The notes below the pieces were generated by a model. That model ran no database searches. It was not told the DNA's origin and saw nothing but the letters and a program-made list of their open reading frames with translations. Of a stretch of DNA of 64,000 nucleotides, positions 9,135 through 17,868 are shown in pieces. The stretch comes from Nocardia macrotermitis (GTDB lineage Bacteria > Actinomycetota > Actinomycetes > Mycobacteriales > Mycobacteriaceae), in contig NZ_WEGK01000001.1 of assembly GCF_009604405.1 (NCBI RefSeq), positions 186,001-250,000 on the forward strand. Reading direction: 5' to 3'. How positions within the stretch are numbered: position 1 is the stretch's first letter; each line of letters opens with the position of its first letter. Both the position numbers and the translations under genes were made by a program.

Positions 9135-9137
9135 AAT

Positions 9138-9662
9138 TCAGCTCCCATCGCGACGAACCCGCTCGGCCAAGAGCGCGGTGTCGACCGGGGTTGAGGTGTC
9201 GATCGGAATCGTGGTGGCGGCCAGGCCGAGGGGCTCGGCGCGTGACACCCAGTCGTTCCAGTCGTTCGTGAGATGCTCGCGGTCGCGGTAGAAGCCGGGG
9301 CGCGCACGGCTCTCGTAGCGTGCGCGGGCGATCTCGGGCGGGACATCGCACCAGATTTCGACGGTGCGGGCTGCCCCGGCGCGGACCAGACCGGCGCGGA
9401 CCAGGGCTCGATCGCGTGGTGCGAACCACCATGAGTCGATCACGATGTCGTCCGGGATCGCCTGTGCCAGAGTCCATATCGTGTCCATGGCGATGGCGCC
9501 CAGTGTGGGCAGTGCACCTGCTCCGGTGACGGTTGCGGCGAGGGCTTCCTTCACCTCGTCCTTCGACAGGAAGCGGGCGTGGAGGTTGCGGGCCAGGGCT
9601 TGCCCCAGGGTGGATTTGCCCGATCCGGGGAGGCCGTTGACCATGACGAGCAGGTTGGGCAT
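9138..9662 (-). CDS. Small P-loop kinase-like ATPase
   Basis: A 174-residue P-loop protein. The Walker A motif is GLPGSGKST at residues 9-17, followed by a LSKDEVKEAL segment and a second-strand Asp-Ser (DIVIDSWW) near residue 76, an arrangement seen in AAA_33-type small-molecule kinases such as gluconate or chloramphenicol-phosphotransferase-like proteins. Substrate unknown. It is the last gene of the long minus-strand cassette, 45 bases after the hydrolase stop, and its stop lies three bases from that of the convergent antigen 85-like gene. It may phosphorylate a small hydroxylated product, but a housekeeping role is equally possible. Confidence 0.7.
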   Translation of the reverse strand: MPNLLVMVNGLPGSGKSTLGQALARNLHARFLSKDEVKEALAATVTGAGALPTLGAIAMDTIWTLAQAIPDDIVIDSWWFAPRDRALVRAGLVRAGAARTVEIWCDVPPEIARARYESRARPGFYRDREHLTNDWNDWVSRAEPLGLAATTIPIDTSTPVDTALLAERVRRDGS

Positions 9663-9707
9663 CGGGTCATACTGCCGCTCATCGGGGTGGGCGTGAGCGG
9701 AGGTTCG

Positions 9708-10565
9708 TCAGTGTTGTTGGGGGAGGGTCGGTTTGGGGGTGTCGACGCTGGCTGTCGAGTCGAGGAAATCGGTCAGGAGGGTGGTTACGGCTTCGGGTTG
9801 TTCGAGGGTGGTGGTGTGGCCGGAGTTGGGGATGAGGTGGTAGTGGCTCTTGGGGATGAGGGTGGTGATTCGGTGGGAGCGGGCGGGTGGGGTGGCGCGG
9901 TCGTCGGCGCCTACCGCGACGAGGGTGGGGAGGGTGATGGCGGGGAGTTCGGGTTCGATGGTGGGGCGGTCGGCTACGGCGAGGACGGCGCGTCGGATGG
10001 CGGGGCGGTGGCAGTGGGACAGGCGGGTGGACCACTCGTCGATGACGGCGCGGCGGGTGCGGTCGGCGCGGATGGCGGGGCCGAACAGGTGCGGGGTGAT
10101 CAGGGGGCGGATGGGGCGGACGCCGAACCAGTGCAGGGCGCGGGCCAGGCGCTTGTATTCGCCGATGTGCTCCGGGTCCTCGGGGCCGGCGCTGGTGTCC
10201 AGGAGGGTCAGTGAGCGCAGGTGTTCGCCGTGGCGGGCCGCGAGGCGCAGGCCGACGAATCCGCCCATCGACAGGCCGACCCAGTGCACCGGGCGGGAAT
10301 CCAGCGCGCGGATCAGGCCCAGCGCGTCGGCGGTGAGGCTGTCCATGTCGTAGCCGTCGGGGGTGGGCGGGGTCTCGCCCTGGCCGCGCCAGTCCAGGGT
10401 GACGCAGCGGAAGCGGTCGCGCAGGGCCTGGATCTGCGGCCGGAACATCCAGCCGCCGAACAGCAATCCGTGCCCGAACACGATGGTCGCGGCGTCGGGG
10501 CGGCAGGGCGGGACACCGGTGTCGGTGTACGCGATCGGCACGCCGTGGATGTCGATGATGGGCAT
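9708..10565 (-). CDS. Alpha/beta hydrolase
   Basis: Cytosolic alpha/beta-fold hydrolase, 285 residues. The oxyanion region FGHGLLFGG is followed by DWRGQG, the nucleophile elbow GLSMGG near residue 96, an Asp in GADDRATPP and the catalytic His in NSGHTTTLEQP. The ATG at 10565 is preferred because GAGGAG stands just before it; a GTG at 10604 that overlaps the P450 stop is the alternative. Sits after a P450 in the FAAL cassette, so it may release or cleave an ester or act as a thioesterase for the finished chain. Substrate not identifiable. Confidence 0.78.
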   Translation of the reverse strand: MPIIDIHGVPIAYTDTGVPPCRPDAATIVFGHGLLFGGWMFRPQIQALRDRFRCVTLDWRGQGETPPTPDGYDMDSLTADALGLIRALDSRPVHWVGLSMGGFVGLRLAARHGEHLRSLTLLDTSAGPEDPEHIGEYKRLARALHWFGVRPIRPLITPHLFGPAIRADRTRRAVIDEWSTRLSHCHRPAIRRAVLAVADRPTIEPELPAITLPTLVAVGADDRATPPARSHRITTLIPKSHYHLIPNSGHTTTLEQPEAVTTLLTDFLDSTASVDTPKPTLPQQH

Positions 10566-10600
10566 GATCTCCTCGTTCTCCGGCCGCGTCGGCGCCCGGT

Positions 10601-11809
10601 TCACACCCGGACCGACAGCAGCGCCGGTCCGCGCACATTGATCCGTCCGTTCCAGCGCACCTCGTCCACCTCGGCGGAGGGGAATCGGGACACGAAGCGC
10701 GGGAACATGATTCGAGCCTGCATGCGGACCAGCGCCGCACCCAGGCAGTGGTGGATGCCCGCGCCGAAGGTCACGTTGCGGGCAGCCTCGGGGCGGTCCA
10801 ACCTCAATTCATCCGCGTCCGCACCCCAGAACTCGGGATCGCGATTGGCCGCGGCCAGGCAGGCCACGACCCAGGAACCGGCGGGAATCTCGTTGTCGCA
10901 CACGCGCATCGGCGTCAGGGTGATTCGCCGCATCAGATGCACGGGGGTGTCGTAGCGCAGCAGTTCCTCCACCGCGGCACCGCTCAGTTCCGGGTCCTCG
11001 CGCAGCCGCCGCGCCTGATCGGGGTGCCGCAGCAGCGCCAGGATGCCGTTGGCGAGGTGGTTCACCGTCGTCTCGTGCCCGGCGATGTACAGCAGCATGA
11101 CCTGCGCGACCAACTCCTCCGCACCCAGCACATCACCCTCGTGTTCGGCGGTGATGAGGCGGGTGATCAGGTCTTCACCGGGATTGTCGCGCTTCCAGCG
11201 GACCAGATCCGTCACGATCGCGCGCAGCTCCGCGTCGGCGGCCCGGATCCTGGCTTGCAGGGCCGGATCGGCGAGCGGTTCCAGCGCGAGCACCAGCACC
11301 GCGGTCAGCTCCCGCAACCGCGCGCTGTCCAGCACCGGGATGCCCAGCAGCTCGGAAATGGTCGTGAAGGGCAACGGAAACGTCAGTTCCGCAACGACAT
11401 CCGCCTGTCCGGCCGCCGCGATCCGGTCCAGGGATTCGGCGACGCGGGCGGCCACCCGCGAGTGCAGGGCGTCCACCGCGCGGGGCGTGAACGCCTTGGC
11501 GACCAGCCGCCGCAGCCGGGTGTGGTCGGGCGGGTCCTGATCCAGCATCGACAGTCCGCCCATGATGCGATTCGCGCGGCCGAGCCGGGCGCTGTCACTC
11601 TTCCAGGCGGGCAGCCGGGTGAGATGCCGCTCGTCCACCGATTGCACCGAGGAGCGTTGCAGCGCAACCACATCCGCGTATCGGGAGACCAGCCGGAAAC
11701 CGAGGGGATGTTCGTAGGCGGGAGCCCGATCGCGCAACCGGGCGTAGTGCGGATAGGGATCGGCGGCGAAGCCGGGGGCGAACGGATCGAACACGGCGGT
11801 CTCTGTCAT
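10601..11809 (-). CDS. Cytochrome P450
   Basis: Soluble bacterial class I P450, 402 residues. The heme-binding loop is FGAGIHHCLG with Cys355. The I-helix oxygen-activation motif is AGHETT near residue 240, and the K-helix has EELLRYD. The N-terminus opens with FDPFAPGFAADPYPHY, typical of CYP families acting on fatty acids, macrolides or terpenes. It starts 12 bases after the thioesterase stop. No ferredoxin gene is adjacent; the PDR-type reductase at 28572 is the only candidate partner in the window. Probably hydroxylates or desaturates the acyl chain handled by this cassette (inference). Confidence 0.9.
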   Translation of the reverse strand: MTETAVFDPFAPGFAADPYPHYARLRDRAPAYEHPLGFRLVSRYADVVALQRSSVQSVDERHLTRLPAWKSDSARLGRANRIMGGLSMLDQDPPDHTRLRRLVAKAFTPRAVDALHSRVAARVAESLDRIAAAGQADVVAELTFPLPFTTISELLGIPVLDSARLRELTAVLVLALEPLADPALQARIRAADAELRAIVTDLVRWKRDNPGEDLITRLITAEHEGDVLGAEELVAQVMLLYIAGHETTVNHLANGILALLRHPDQARRLREDPELSGAAVEELLRYDTPVHLMRRITLTPMRVCDNEIPAGSWVVACLAAANRDPEFWGADADELRLDRPEAARNVTFGAGIHHCLGAALVRMQARIMFPRFVSRFPSAEVDEVRWNGRINVRGPALLSVRV

Positions 11810-11821
11810 GACGGCTCCCGG

Positions 11822-12271
11822 TCAGGATGTGGCCAGCTTCACGTTCCGCATGGTGACAAGTGCTGTGGCACAGAGGCTTTCACCCTCCGGTTCGACGGAG
11901 AAGACCTCCGCGGCGGCGACCGTCAGCAGCGCGCCGGGGTTGATCACCCGGCCGCGGGCCACCACCGCGTCCCCCTTGGCCGGGGCGAGGATCTTCACGG
12001 TGTAGTCGATGGTCATGTTCACCCAGCCCGGCCGCAGCAGGGTTCCCGCCGCCGAACCGGCCGCGAAATCCGCCAGCGAACCGAGTACCCCACCCTGGAA
12101 ATATCCGTTGTGCTGGGTCAGTTCCGGGCGATGTGGCTGCACGATCTCGACCCGGCCGGGCGCGATCTCCTCGAAGTCGAAGCCCAGATGCCGCGCGGCG
12201 GGCATGCTCAGCACCACCGACCGCACCTTCTGCTCGAAATCCGGATCGAGCACTTCCCAGTTCTGCGCCAT
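11822..12271 (-). CDS. PaaI-type hotdog thioesterase
   Basis: A 149-residue single hotdog-fold protein. The QHNGYFQGGVLGSLADFAAG segment contains the Asn/Gly and acidic residue pattern of PaaI-type acyl-CoA thioesterases (core HNGYFQGGVLGSLADFA near residues 60-76). It starts one base past the FAAL stop, so it is surely cotranscribed. Likely hydrolyses acyl-CoA or acyl-ACP formed in the cassette, for editing or product release. Four such proteins occur in the window, which is many for 20 kb. Substrate unknown. Confidence 0.82.
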   Translation of the reverse strand: MAQNWEVLDPDFEQKVRSVVLSMPAARHLGFDFEEIAPGRVEIVQPHRPELTQHNGYFQGGVLGSLADFAAGSAAGTLLRPGWVNMTIDYTVKILAPAKGDAVVARGRVINPGALLTVAAAEVFSVEPEGESLCATALVTMRNVKLATS

Positions 12272-12272
12272 G

Positions 12273-14015
12273 TCAGCTCCTCGCCTGTGATTCGGTCGCT
12301 TCCCGCGGCGACGGCAGCTGCGGCCAGCTCTCGAATTCGGCCGCCAGATAGTTCCGGCGCGCCGCCGCCCGCATGATCTTGCCGCTACTGGTCTTCGGCA
12401 ACCGGCTCGGCAGAGTCAGCACCAGATCGCCCAGGGACAGCGAGTGTTCACGCACCACCGCAGCCCGGATCGCGCCGAGCACGTCGGCGGGGTCGGCGAC
12501 GTCGAGGTACTCGCGCAGCACTTCCTGAACCACCACCAGGCGCTCGGCCTCGCCGCCGGGCACGGCGAACGCGGCGCACGCGCCGGGCCGCAGGGCGGGG
12601 TGCGCGGCTTGCACGGTGAGTTCGATGTCCTGGGGGTAGATATTGCGGCCGCGGATGATCACCACGTCCTCGAGGCGGCCGACCACGTACAGTTCGTCGT
12701 CCAGCAGCAGCCCGAGATCGCCGGTGCGCAGGAAATCGAGGCCGGGTTCGTCGGCGCAGCGGGCGTGGAAGGTTTTGGCGGTGGCCGCCTCGCGTTCCCA
12801 ATAGCCTTGGGCGACATGGCCTCCGGATAACCAGATCTCGCCGACCCGATCCGGCGGGCAGACCCGGCCGGTCTCCGGATCCACGATGCGCAGCGTCTCG
12901 CCGCGCGGCGCTCGGCCCGAGGCGATCAGGGTGCGGGACCGCTCCCCCGCCGGGGCGTATCGGCGCTGTGCGAGCGCGTCGGGGTCGACCTCGAGGGTGA
13001 GTGCGCCGCGCCCCTTCACGCTTCCGGCGGCCAGCAGCGTGGCCTCCGCCAATCCGTAGCAGGGATACAGCCCCCGCGCCCGGAATCCGTAGGGGGCGAA
13101 CGCTTCCGCGAATCGCTCCAGGGTGTCCGCGCGGATCGGTTCGGCACCGTTGAACGCGACCTGCCAGCAGCTCAGATCGAGCCCGGGTTCCGGTTCCGCA
13201 CCCGCGGCCAGGCGCGCGACACAGGCGTCGAAGGCGAAATTCGGTCCGCCACTGGTGTGTCCGCGATACCGGGAGATCGCCGAGAGCCACAGCAGCGGCC
13301 GCCGGATGAACGTGGTGGGGGCCATCTGCACACCCTGCGCACCGACGTAGAGCGGTTGCAGCGCATTGCCGATCAGGCCCTGATCGTGGAAGAACGGGGC
13401 CCAGCCGACCAACGTCGAATCGCGGTCGTGACCGAAGGAGGTCCGGATCATCTCCTCGTTGGCGATCAGGTTGCCGTGCGAGACCATGACACCCTTGGGC
13501 GCGGCGGTGGATCCCGAGGTGTATTGCAGGAAGGCGATCGAATCAGGTTGCGCGGCAACGACTGTGGCCGTGTCGACCGGCGGCAGCAGGTCGACGCCGA
13601 TCCAGTGCTCGGCCGGGCACCACTGCTCCGGCAGGGCGCACAGCAGGTCGACTCCGGCCCCGAGGGTGAGCACCGCGGCCGGGCGGCAGTCCTGCACGAT
13701 GGAGCGGGTCGCCGCCGGAATCCCGGTGGGGCGCGGCGGATTCAACGGCACCGCGACGACTCCCGCGTACAGGCAGCCGAAGTAGGCGACGAGGAATTCG
13801 GGGCACTGCGGGAAGATCAGCAGCGCCCGATCACCGGGTACGCAGCGTGCGCCCAGTTCGGCGGCCACGGCAAGCGCCCGGCGATGCAGGTCCCGATAGC
13901 TCAGAACGTCGCTCTCCGTACCGTTTTCGTTCAGGAAGACGTAGGCGGTGCGGTCGGGTTCCGCACCGGCGCGACGCGTCAGGATCTCGGGGAGCAGTTC
14001 GATATCGGTGCTCAT
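12273..14015 (-). CDS. Fatty acyl-AMP ligase (FAAL), cassette 1
   Basis: Adenylate-forming enzyme of 580 residues, the normal FAAL size. It should activate a free fatty acid with ATP and hand it to a carrier protein rather than to CoA. The P-loop is QYTSGSTAAPKGV near residue 173. APFFHDQGLIG and the GGPNFAFD segment are hallmarks of FAAL/DIP2 proteins. Core residues FNGAEPI, YGLAEATL and TGDLG follow. The C-terminal DLVLTLPSRLPKTSSGKIMR carries the catalytic Lys (TSSGK). The ATG at 14015 overlaps the P450 stop (ATGA). The ACP at 16134 is the obvious acceptor. A FAAL-specific insertion cannot be verified by eye, so some CoA ligase activity is not excluded. Confidence 0.88.
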   Translation of the reverse strand: MSTDIELLPEILTRRAGAEPDRTAYVFLNENGTESDVLSYRDLHRRALAVAAELGARCVPGDRALLIFPQCPEFLVAYFGCLYAGVVAVPLNPPRPTGIPAATRSIVQDCRPAAVLTLGAGVDLLCALPEQWCPAEHWIGVDLLPPVDTATVVAAQPDSIAFLQYTSGSTAAPKGVMVSHGNLIANEEMIRTSFGHDRDSTLVGWAPFFHDQGLIGNALQPLYVGAQGVQMAPTTFIRRPLLWLSAISRYRGHTSGGPNFAFDACVARLAAGAEPEPGLDLSCWQVAFNGAEPIRADTLERFAEAFAPYGFRARGLYPCYGLAEATLLAAGSVKGRGALTLEVDPDALAQRRYAPAGERSRTLIASGRAPRGETLRIVDPETGRVCPPDRVGEIWLSGGHVAQGYWEREAATAKTFHARCADEPGLDFLRTGDLGLLLDDELYVVGRLEDVVIIRGRNIYPQDIELTVQAAHPALRPGACAAFAVPGGEAERLVVVQEVLREYLDVADPADVLGAIRAAVVREHSLSLGDLVLTLPSRLPKTSSGKIMRAAARRNYLAAEFESWPQLPSPREATESQARS

Positions 14016-15247
14016 GCCGCCCTCCGTACCGCGACCGGCAGTCCGGTCAGCCCGCGCACGATGAAACTGTGTTCCTGCCAAGATAATTCGCTGTCCAGCA
14101 ACGTCATGCTCGACGAATGCCGGTACAGGAATTCGAACACCGCCCGCGCCTGTAGTTCGGCCAGCAGACCACCCAGGCAGCCGTGCATGCCGTGGCCGAA
14201 TGCCAAGTGGCCGGACGCATCCCGGGTGAGGTCGAACTCGTCGGGCCGCTCGAACGATTCCGGATCGCGATTGGCCGCACCCAGGCACACCAGCACCTGA
14301 TCACCGGCGTGCAGCAACTGTCCGCCGATCTGCACGTCGCGGGTGGCCAGCCGTTTGGTCAGCTGGAGCGGACAGTCGTAACGCAGCGCCTCGGTGACCG
14401 CGGCGTCCACCCGTTCCGGGCGCTCCCGCAGCAGCGCGTCCTGGGCGGGGTGGCGCAGCAGGGCCAGGACACCGTTGCCGATCAGCGATTTGGTGGTCTC
14501 GTTACCGGCGACGAAGCACATCATGCAGACGAAGATCAGTTCCTCGTCGGTGAGCCGGTCACCGCCCGCGGTGTGGGCGGCCAGCAGTCGGCTGATCAGG
14601 TCGTCACCGGGACGCCGCCGACGTTCGTCGATCACCTCCGACAACGCCGCGGCGAAAAGTTCCACCACCTCGCGCACCCGCGCGAAGTCGGCCGCCTTCA
14701 TCATCCCCGGCTCGAGCAGGAAGCGGATGTCGTGGGTCCACGGCCCGACCTGCGCGCGCAGCTCCGGCGGCAGCGCCATCCACTCGCACAGCACCGTGAT
14801 CGGCAGTGGCGCAGCGAGATCCGCGATCACGTCCAGTTGCCCGGCATCCCAGGCCGGTGCCATCAGCCGCGCGGTGACCGCACTCACCAGCGGCCGCAGT
14901 TCGGCCACCGCTGGGGCGGTGAACACGCGGTTGACCAGTCCGCGCAACCGCGCGTGATCCGGATTGTCGGTGAACACCAAGGACTTTCGCCCCAACCGGC
15001 CGATCCGGTCCACCCCGTTCTGCCCGAGCCGCGCGGCCTGCTCGTCCACCAGACGCGGGATCAGGCTCGCGCTGAACGAGCGGTCGTGCAGCACCGCGCG
15101 CACGTCCTCGTACCGGGTCAGCACCCACATTCCCAGCGTCCGGTGCACCGGATGCGCCTCGCGCAGTTGCGAATACATGGGATACGGGTCGCGCCGGAAT
15201 TCGGCGCCGAAGGGATTGAACCGGATCCGGCCGGGTGCGACGGTCAT
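14012..15247 (-). CDS. Cytochrome P450
   Basis: P450 of 411 residues between the methyltransferase and FAAL genes, with 4-bp ATGA overlaps on both sides. Heme loop FGHGMHGCLGG with Cys357; I-helix motif AGNETT, where Asn replaces the usual His; K-helix TEALRYD. The position inside an ACP/FAAL cassette suggests it oxidises an ACP-bound fatty acid, a mode known for P450s such as BioI and some NRPS-linked enzymes. That is inference. The ATG at 15247 opens with a short basic stretch, then FNPFGAEFRRDPYPMY as in related P450s. Confidence 0.9.
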   Translation of the reverse strand: MTVAPGRIRFNPFGAEFRRDPYPMYSQLREAHPVHRTLGMWVLTRYEDVRAVLHDRSFSASLIPRLVDEQAARLGQNGVDRIGRLGRKSLVFTDNPDHARLRGLVNRVFTAPAVAELRPLVSAVTARLMAPAWDAGQLDVIADLAAPLPITVLCEWMALPPELRAQVGPWTHDIRFLLEPGMMKAADFARVREVVELFAAALSEVIDERRRRPGDDLISRLLAAHTAGGDRLTDEELIFVCMMCFVAGNETTKSLIGNGVLALLRHPAQDALLRERPERVDAAVTEALRYDCPLQLTKRLATRDVQIGGQLLHAGDQVLVCLGAANRDPESFERPDEFDLTRDASGHLAFGHGMHGCLGGLLAELQARAVFEFLYRHSSSMTLLDSELSWQEHSFIVRGLTGLPVAVRRAA

Positions 15248-16131
15248 CGCGTCCGCCCGGCGAAATACTTGCCCGTGTACGGCCGCAACACGATCCGGTA
15301 CAGCCCGATCTTGCCCATCCGGAAACCCAGCGCCGACTGCGCCAGATAACGCCGGTACCGGTCGACGGTCTTCTCGCCGACCAGTTCCGTTGCCCGCGTG
15401 CGGTTCTCGCGCAGCCGCGCGGCCCACTGCCCGCAGGTCCACGCGTAGTCCTCGCGGCCGGTGGTCATGGACCGGACCTCGAAGATGCCCTCGGCGGCGG
15501 TGAGGATCTCCGCCGGGGTCGGCAGATCCGCGTCGGGGAAGATCTCCTGCTGGATGAAGGCGCTGGCCTGCTCGCGGGACATGTCACCGTAGGTGATGGT
15601 CTGCAACGACAACGTCCCGGAGTCGGTCAGCCAGTCCCGGCAGCGGGTGAAGAAGTCCCGGTACACCCGGATCTTCGCGGCTGTCGAATCGTCCGGGCGA
15701 GCGAAGTGCTCGAAGGCCCCGATCGAGATGATCCCGTCGAAGCGGCTGTCCGGCTCGTAGTGCAGCCAGTTCTCCGTCCGCACCTCGACGCCCGGAAGTT
15801 CCTGCGCACCAACGTATTCCGCCTGCTCCGGGCTCAGCGTGAGCCCGACCGAGCAGGCCACCCCGCACCGCTGCGACGCCTCGCGCAGGATCGCGCCCCA
15901 GCCGCATCCGATATCGAGCACCGCAGCGGCCCGGTCGGCGGCGATCGCGTCGAGGTGGTACCGGAGTTTGCGCTGCTGCGCGGTCTCCAGCGTGTCCTCG
16001 GCGTGCTCGCGCAACGCGCAGGAGTAGCTGAGCGTGGGGTCCAGCCACAGCCGGTAGAAGTCGTTGCCGACGTCGTAGTGGTGCCGGATCGCGGCCGCCG
16101 CGGCGACCGCCCGGTCGGTGGGGGCGACCAT
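15244..16131 (-). CDS. Cyclopropane/mycolic-type fatty acid methyltransferase, cassette 1
   Basis: SAM-dependent methyltransferase of 295 residues in the CFA synthase/mycolic acid methyltransferase family. These enzymes add a methylene or methyl group across a double bond of a lipid-bound or ACP-bound chain. Visible features are IRHHYDVGNDFYRLWLD at the start, the SAM loop VLDIGCGWGA near residue 69, GLTLSPEQ, and SIGAFEHF near residue 130. It starts two bases after the ACP stop and overlaps the P450 start. The nearby desaturase can supply the double bond. Whether it forms a cyclopropane, a methyl branch or a methoxy group cannot be told. Confidence 0.85.
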   Translation of the reverse strand: MVAPTDRAVAAAAAIRHHYDVGNDFYRLWLDPTLSYSCALREHAEDTLETAQQRKLRYHLDAIAADRAAAVLDIGCGWGAILREASQRCGVACSVGLTLSPEQAEYVGAQELPGVEVRTENWLHYEPDSRFDGIISIGAFEHFARPDDSTAAKIRVYRDFFTRCRDWLTDSGTLSLQTITYGDMSREQASAFIQQEIFPDADLPTPAEILTAAEGIFEVRSMTTGREDYAWTCGQWAARLRENRTRATELVGEKTVDRYRRYLAQSALGFRMGKIGLYRIVLRPYTGKYFAGRTR

Positions 16132-16133
16132 GA

Positions 16134-16391
16134 TCAGGCCGCGCTCCGGGTGCTCTGCTCGTGCAGATAGGTGGCGACGGCGTCGAGATTGGGGTGCTCG
16201 TAGAGGTCCTCGGGCGAGATGTCGATGCCGTAGCGGTCCTCGACCTCCATCAGCAGCGCGACGGCCAGTGCCGAGTCCACGCCCAGCCGGTCGAAGTCGG
16301 CGGTCGGGTCCAGGCTCCGGGCCGGAACCTCGAGCAGGTCGGCCAGGTAGTCCTGACACCAGGCGATGATGGCGTCCTTGCTGGTATCCAC
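16134..16391 (-). CDS. Stand-alone acyl carrier protein, cassette 1
   Basis: An 85-residue acidic ACP with the phosphopantetheine site LGVDSALAV at Ser40. Predicted helices surround the loop as usual. It lies between the desaturase (12 bases upstream) and the methyltransferase (2 bases downstream). The dedicated FAAL two genes later should load it. It is distinct from the housekeeping AcpM expected for mycolate synthesis, whose site normally reads DSL. The PPTase needed to activate it is not in the window. Confidence 0.88.
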   Translation of the reverse strand: MDTSKDAIIAWCQDYLADLLEVPARSLDPTADFDRLGVDSALAVALLMEVEDRYGIDISPEDLYEHPNLDAVATYLHEQSTRSAA

Positions 16392-16403
16392 GATCGTATT
16401 TCC

Positions 16404-17411
16404 TTACGCTGCAGCCGCATTGCCCGCGGCGGTGGATTTTCCGGAGATTCGTTTGGCCGCCATCCGTTCATCGGACGGCAGTTCCAGGTCCCAGGCCAGA
16501 CCGAGCGCGGCCAGACTCCTGATCAGCCAGTACCCCGGGTCGAGGCGGTACCAGTTCAGGCCGAAGGACGGCGAGGTCGGGAACGCGTGGTGGTTGTTGT
16601 GCCACGACTCGCCGAAGGTCAGTAGCGCGAAAACGCCGCCGTTGTGGCTGTTCTCGCGGGATTCGTAGGCGCGGGTGCCGAACATGTGCAGGAAGGAGTT
16701 GATCGCCCACACGGTGTGCTCGAGGATGAACATGCGCGCGAATCCGCCCCACAGCAGTCCGGCGACCGTGCCGGTCCAGCTCAGCGTCAACAGGCCGCCC
16801 AACACCGTGGGGATCAGCAGACCCAGCCCCACCCACCAGTAGTAGAGCCGGGCCACCCGGACCAGGCCACGGTCCTTGAGCAGATCCGGCGCGTAGTGCA
16901 CGACGTTCGGGTACTCGTGCCGGCGCATCCACAGGAAGTGCGAGTGCATCAGCCCGCGCAGCCGCCCGCCCCAGCCCGCGCCGGATAGGTTGGGCGAGTG
17001 CGGATCTCCCGCGCGGTCGCTGTATTCGTGGTGCCGCCGATGCAGCGCCACCCAGGACACCACCGCGCCCTGGCCGGCCATCGATCCCATGATCGCCAGC
17101 CCCGCGCCGACCCAGGGCGCGGCCTTGAACGTGCGGTGCGTGAACAGGCGGTGATAGCCGACGGTGATGCCCAGCCCCGTCACCACCCACATCACGAAAA
17201 GCAGTGCGAAATCGACGATTCCGAACGGGCGCACCAGCAGGAAGGCGACCGCGGCGACCGTCCCGAAGATGGGCAGCACGTCGAAGATCAGGAAGTGCCT
17301 GCGCTGGAGCCGGTGGATGTAGGGGCTGTCGATCGTCTTGCGACGCGGCTCACTTTTGACGGTCTCGTCCCCGGACACCGCGGGACGGTCCGGATCATGG
17401 TCTGTGGTCAT
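16404..17411 (-). CDS. Membrane fatty acid desaturase (DesA3/JamB-like)
   Basis: Integral membrane di-iron desaturase of 335 residues. The three histidine boxes are HRLFTH at 87-92, HRRHH at 124-128 and HNNHH at 271-275. Hydrophobic segments at about 45-80, 100-125 and 190-225 flank them. The architecture matches acyl-CoA delta-9 desaturases, and also the acyl-ACP desaturase/acetylenases of jamABC-like clusters. Being first in an operon with its own ACP and FAAL favours a carrier-bound substrate. Electron donor not obvious nearby apart from the reductase at 28572. Regiochemistry cannot be read. Confidence 0.88.
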   Translation of the reverse strand: MTTDHDPDRPAVSGDETVKSEPRRKTIDSPYIHRLQRRHFLIFDVLPIFGTVAAVAFLLVRPFGIVDFALLFVMWVVTGLGITVGYHRLFTHRTFKAAPWVGAGLAIMGSMAGQGAVVSWVALHRRHHEYSDRAGDPHSPNLSGAGWGGRLRGLMHSHFLWMRRHEYPNVVHYAPDLLKDRGLVRVARLYYWWVGLGLLIPTVLGGLLTLSWTGTVAGLLWGGFARMFILEHTVWAINSFLHMFGTRAYESRENSHNGGVFALLTFGESWHNNHHAFPTSPSFGLNWYRLDPGYWLIRSLAALGLAWDLELPSDERMAAKRISGKSTAAGNAAAA

Positions 17412-17539
17412 CTGTATCCAACACCTTCACGAATACCGGATCCGGTTGTCTCCCGGACGATTTCGACGATAGCGCCGTATCTCCCGAACGCCGGCGCGGT
17501 GCGCGTCTGCCGATCGGCGGATCGGAATTCCTTATCAAC

Positions 17540-17868
17540 CGTCCGCGAATCCGGATCGGTGAACGCGTCCGGGTCCCACCGCCTCGACGCGAGCCCGCTT
17601 CTCCTGCGGCGACAGCAGGGCGTCCGGGTCCGGGCCGCGGCGGTCCACACACCGAACAGCGCGTGGTCGGCGGCGGGCACGCCGAGCAGATCGCGGTCAG
17701 TGGCGGCGGGTAGGCGACATCGGCGACGAAATCGACCTCACCGGCCGCGACGGCGCGGTCGAGCAGCGCCACGGCCGTACGGGTGATCCGGTCGCGCAGC
17801 GCGGCGATCGCGCGGACGGTGAACGACGGCGACGCCATCGACCGCAGGCGCGTGTGCTCGGGCGGATC
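17540..17868 (-). pseudogene. Decayed cytochrome P450 remnant
   Basis: In the frame starting at 17868 the translation reads DPPEHTRLRSMASPSFTVRA, the substrate-binding C-helix region of a P450, then RAVAAGEVDFVADVAYPPPL. Near 17690 the similarity moves to another frame (GVPAADHALFGVW) and then ends with WDPDAFTDPD, the segment expected after the K-helix. The N-terminus, I-helix and heme loop are missing. The first codon overlaps the TGA of the intact P450 at 17867, so the fragment is joined exactly to that gene's 3' end. It is clearly non-functional. Confidence 0.82.

Noticed and set aside
9679..10740. 353-codon open frame overlapping the alpha/beta hydrolase
   Set aside because: Out-of-frame Arg/Pro/His-rich translation; the hydrolase motifs are in the frame starting at 10565.
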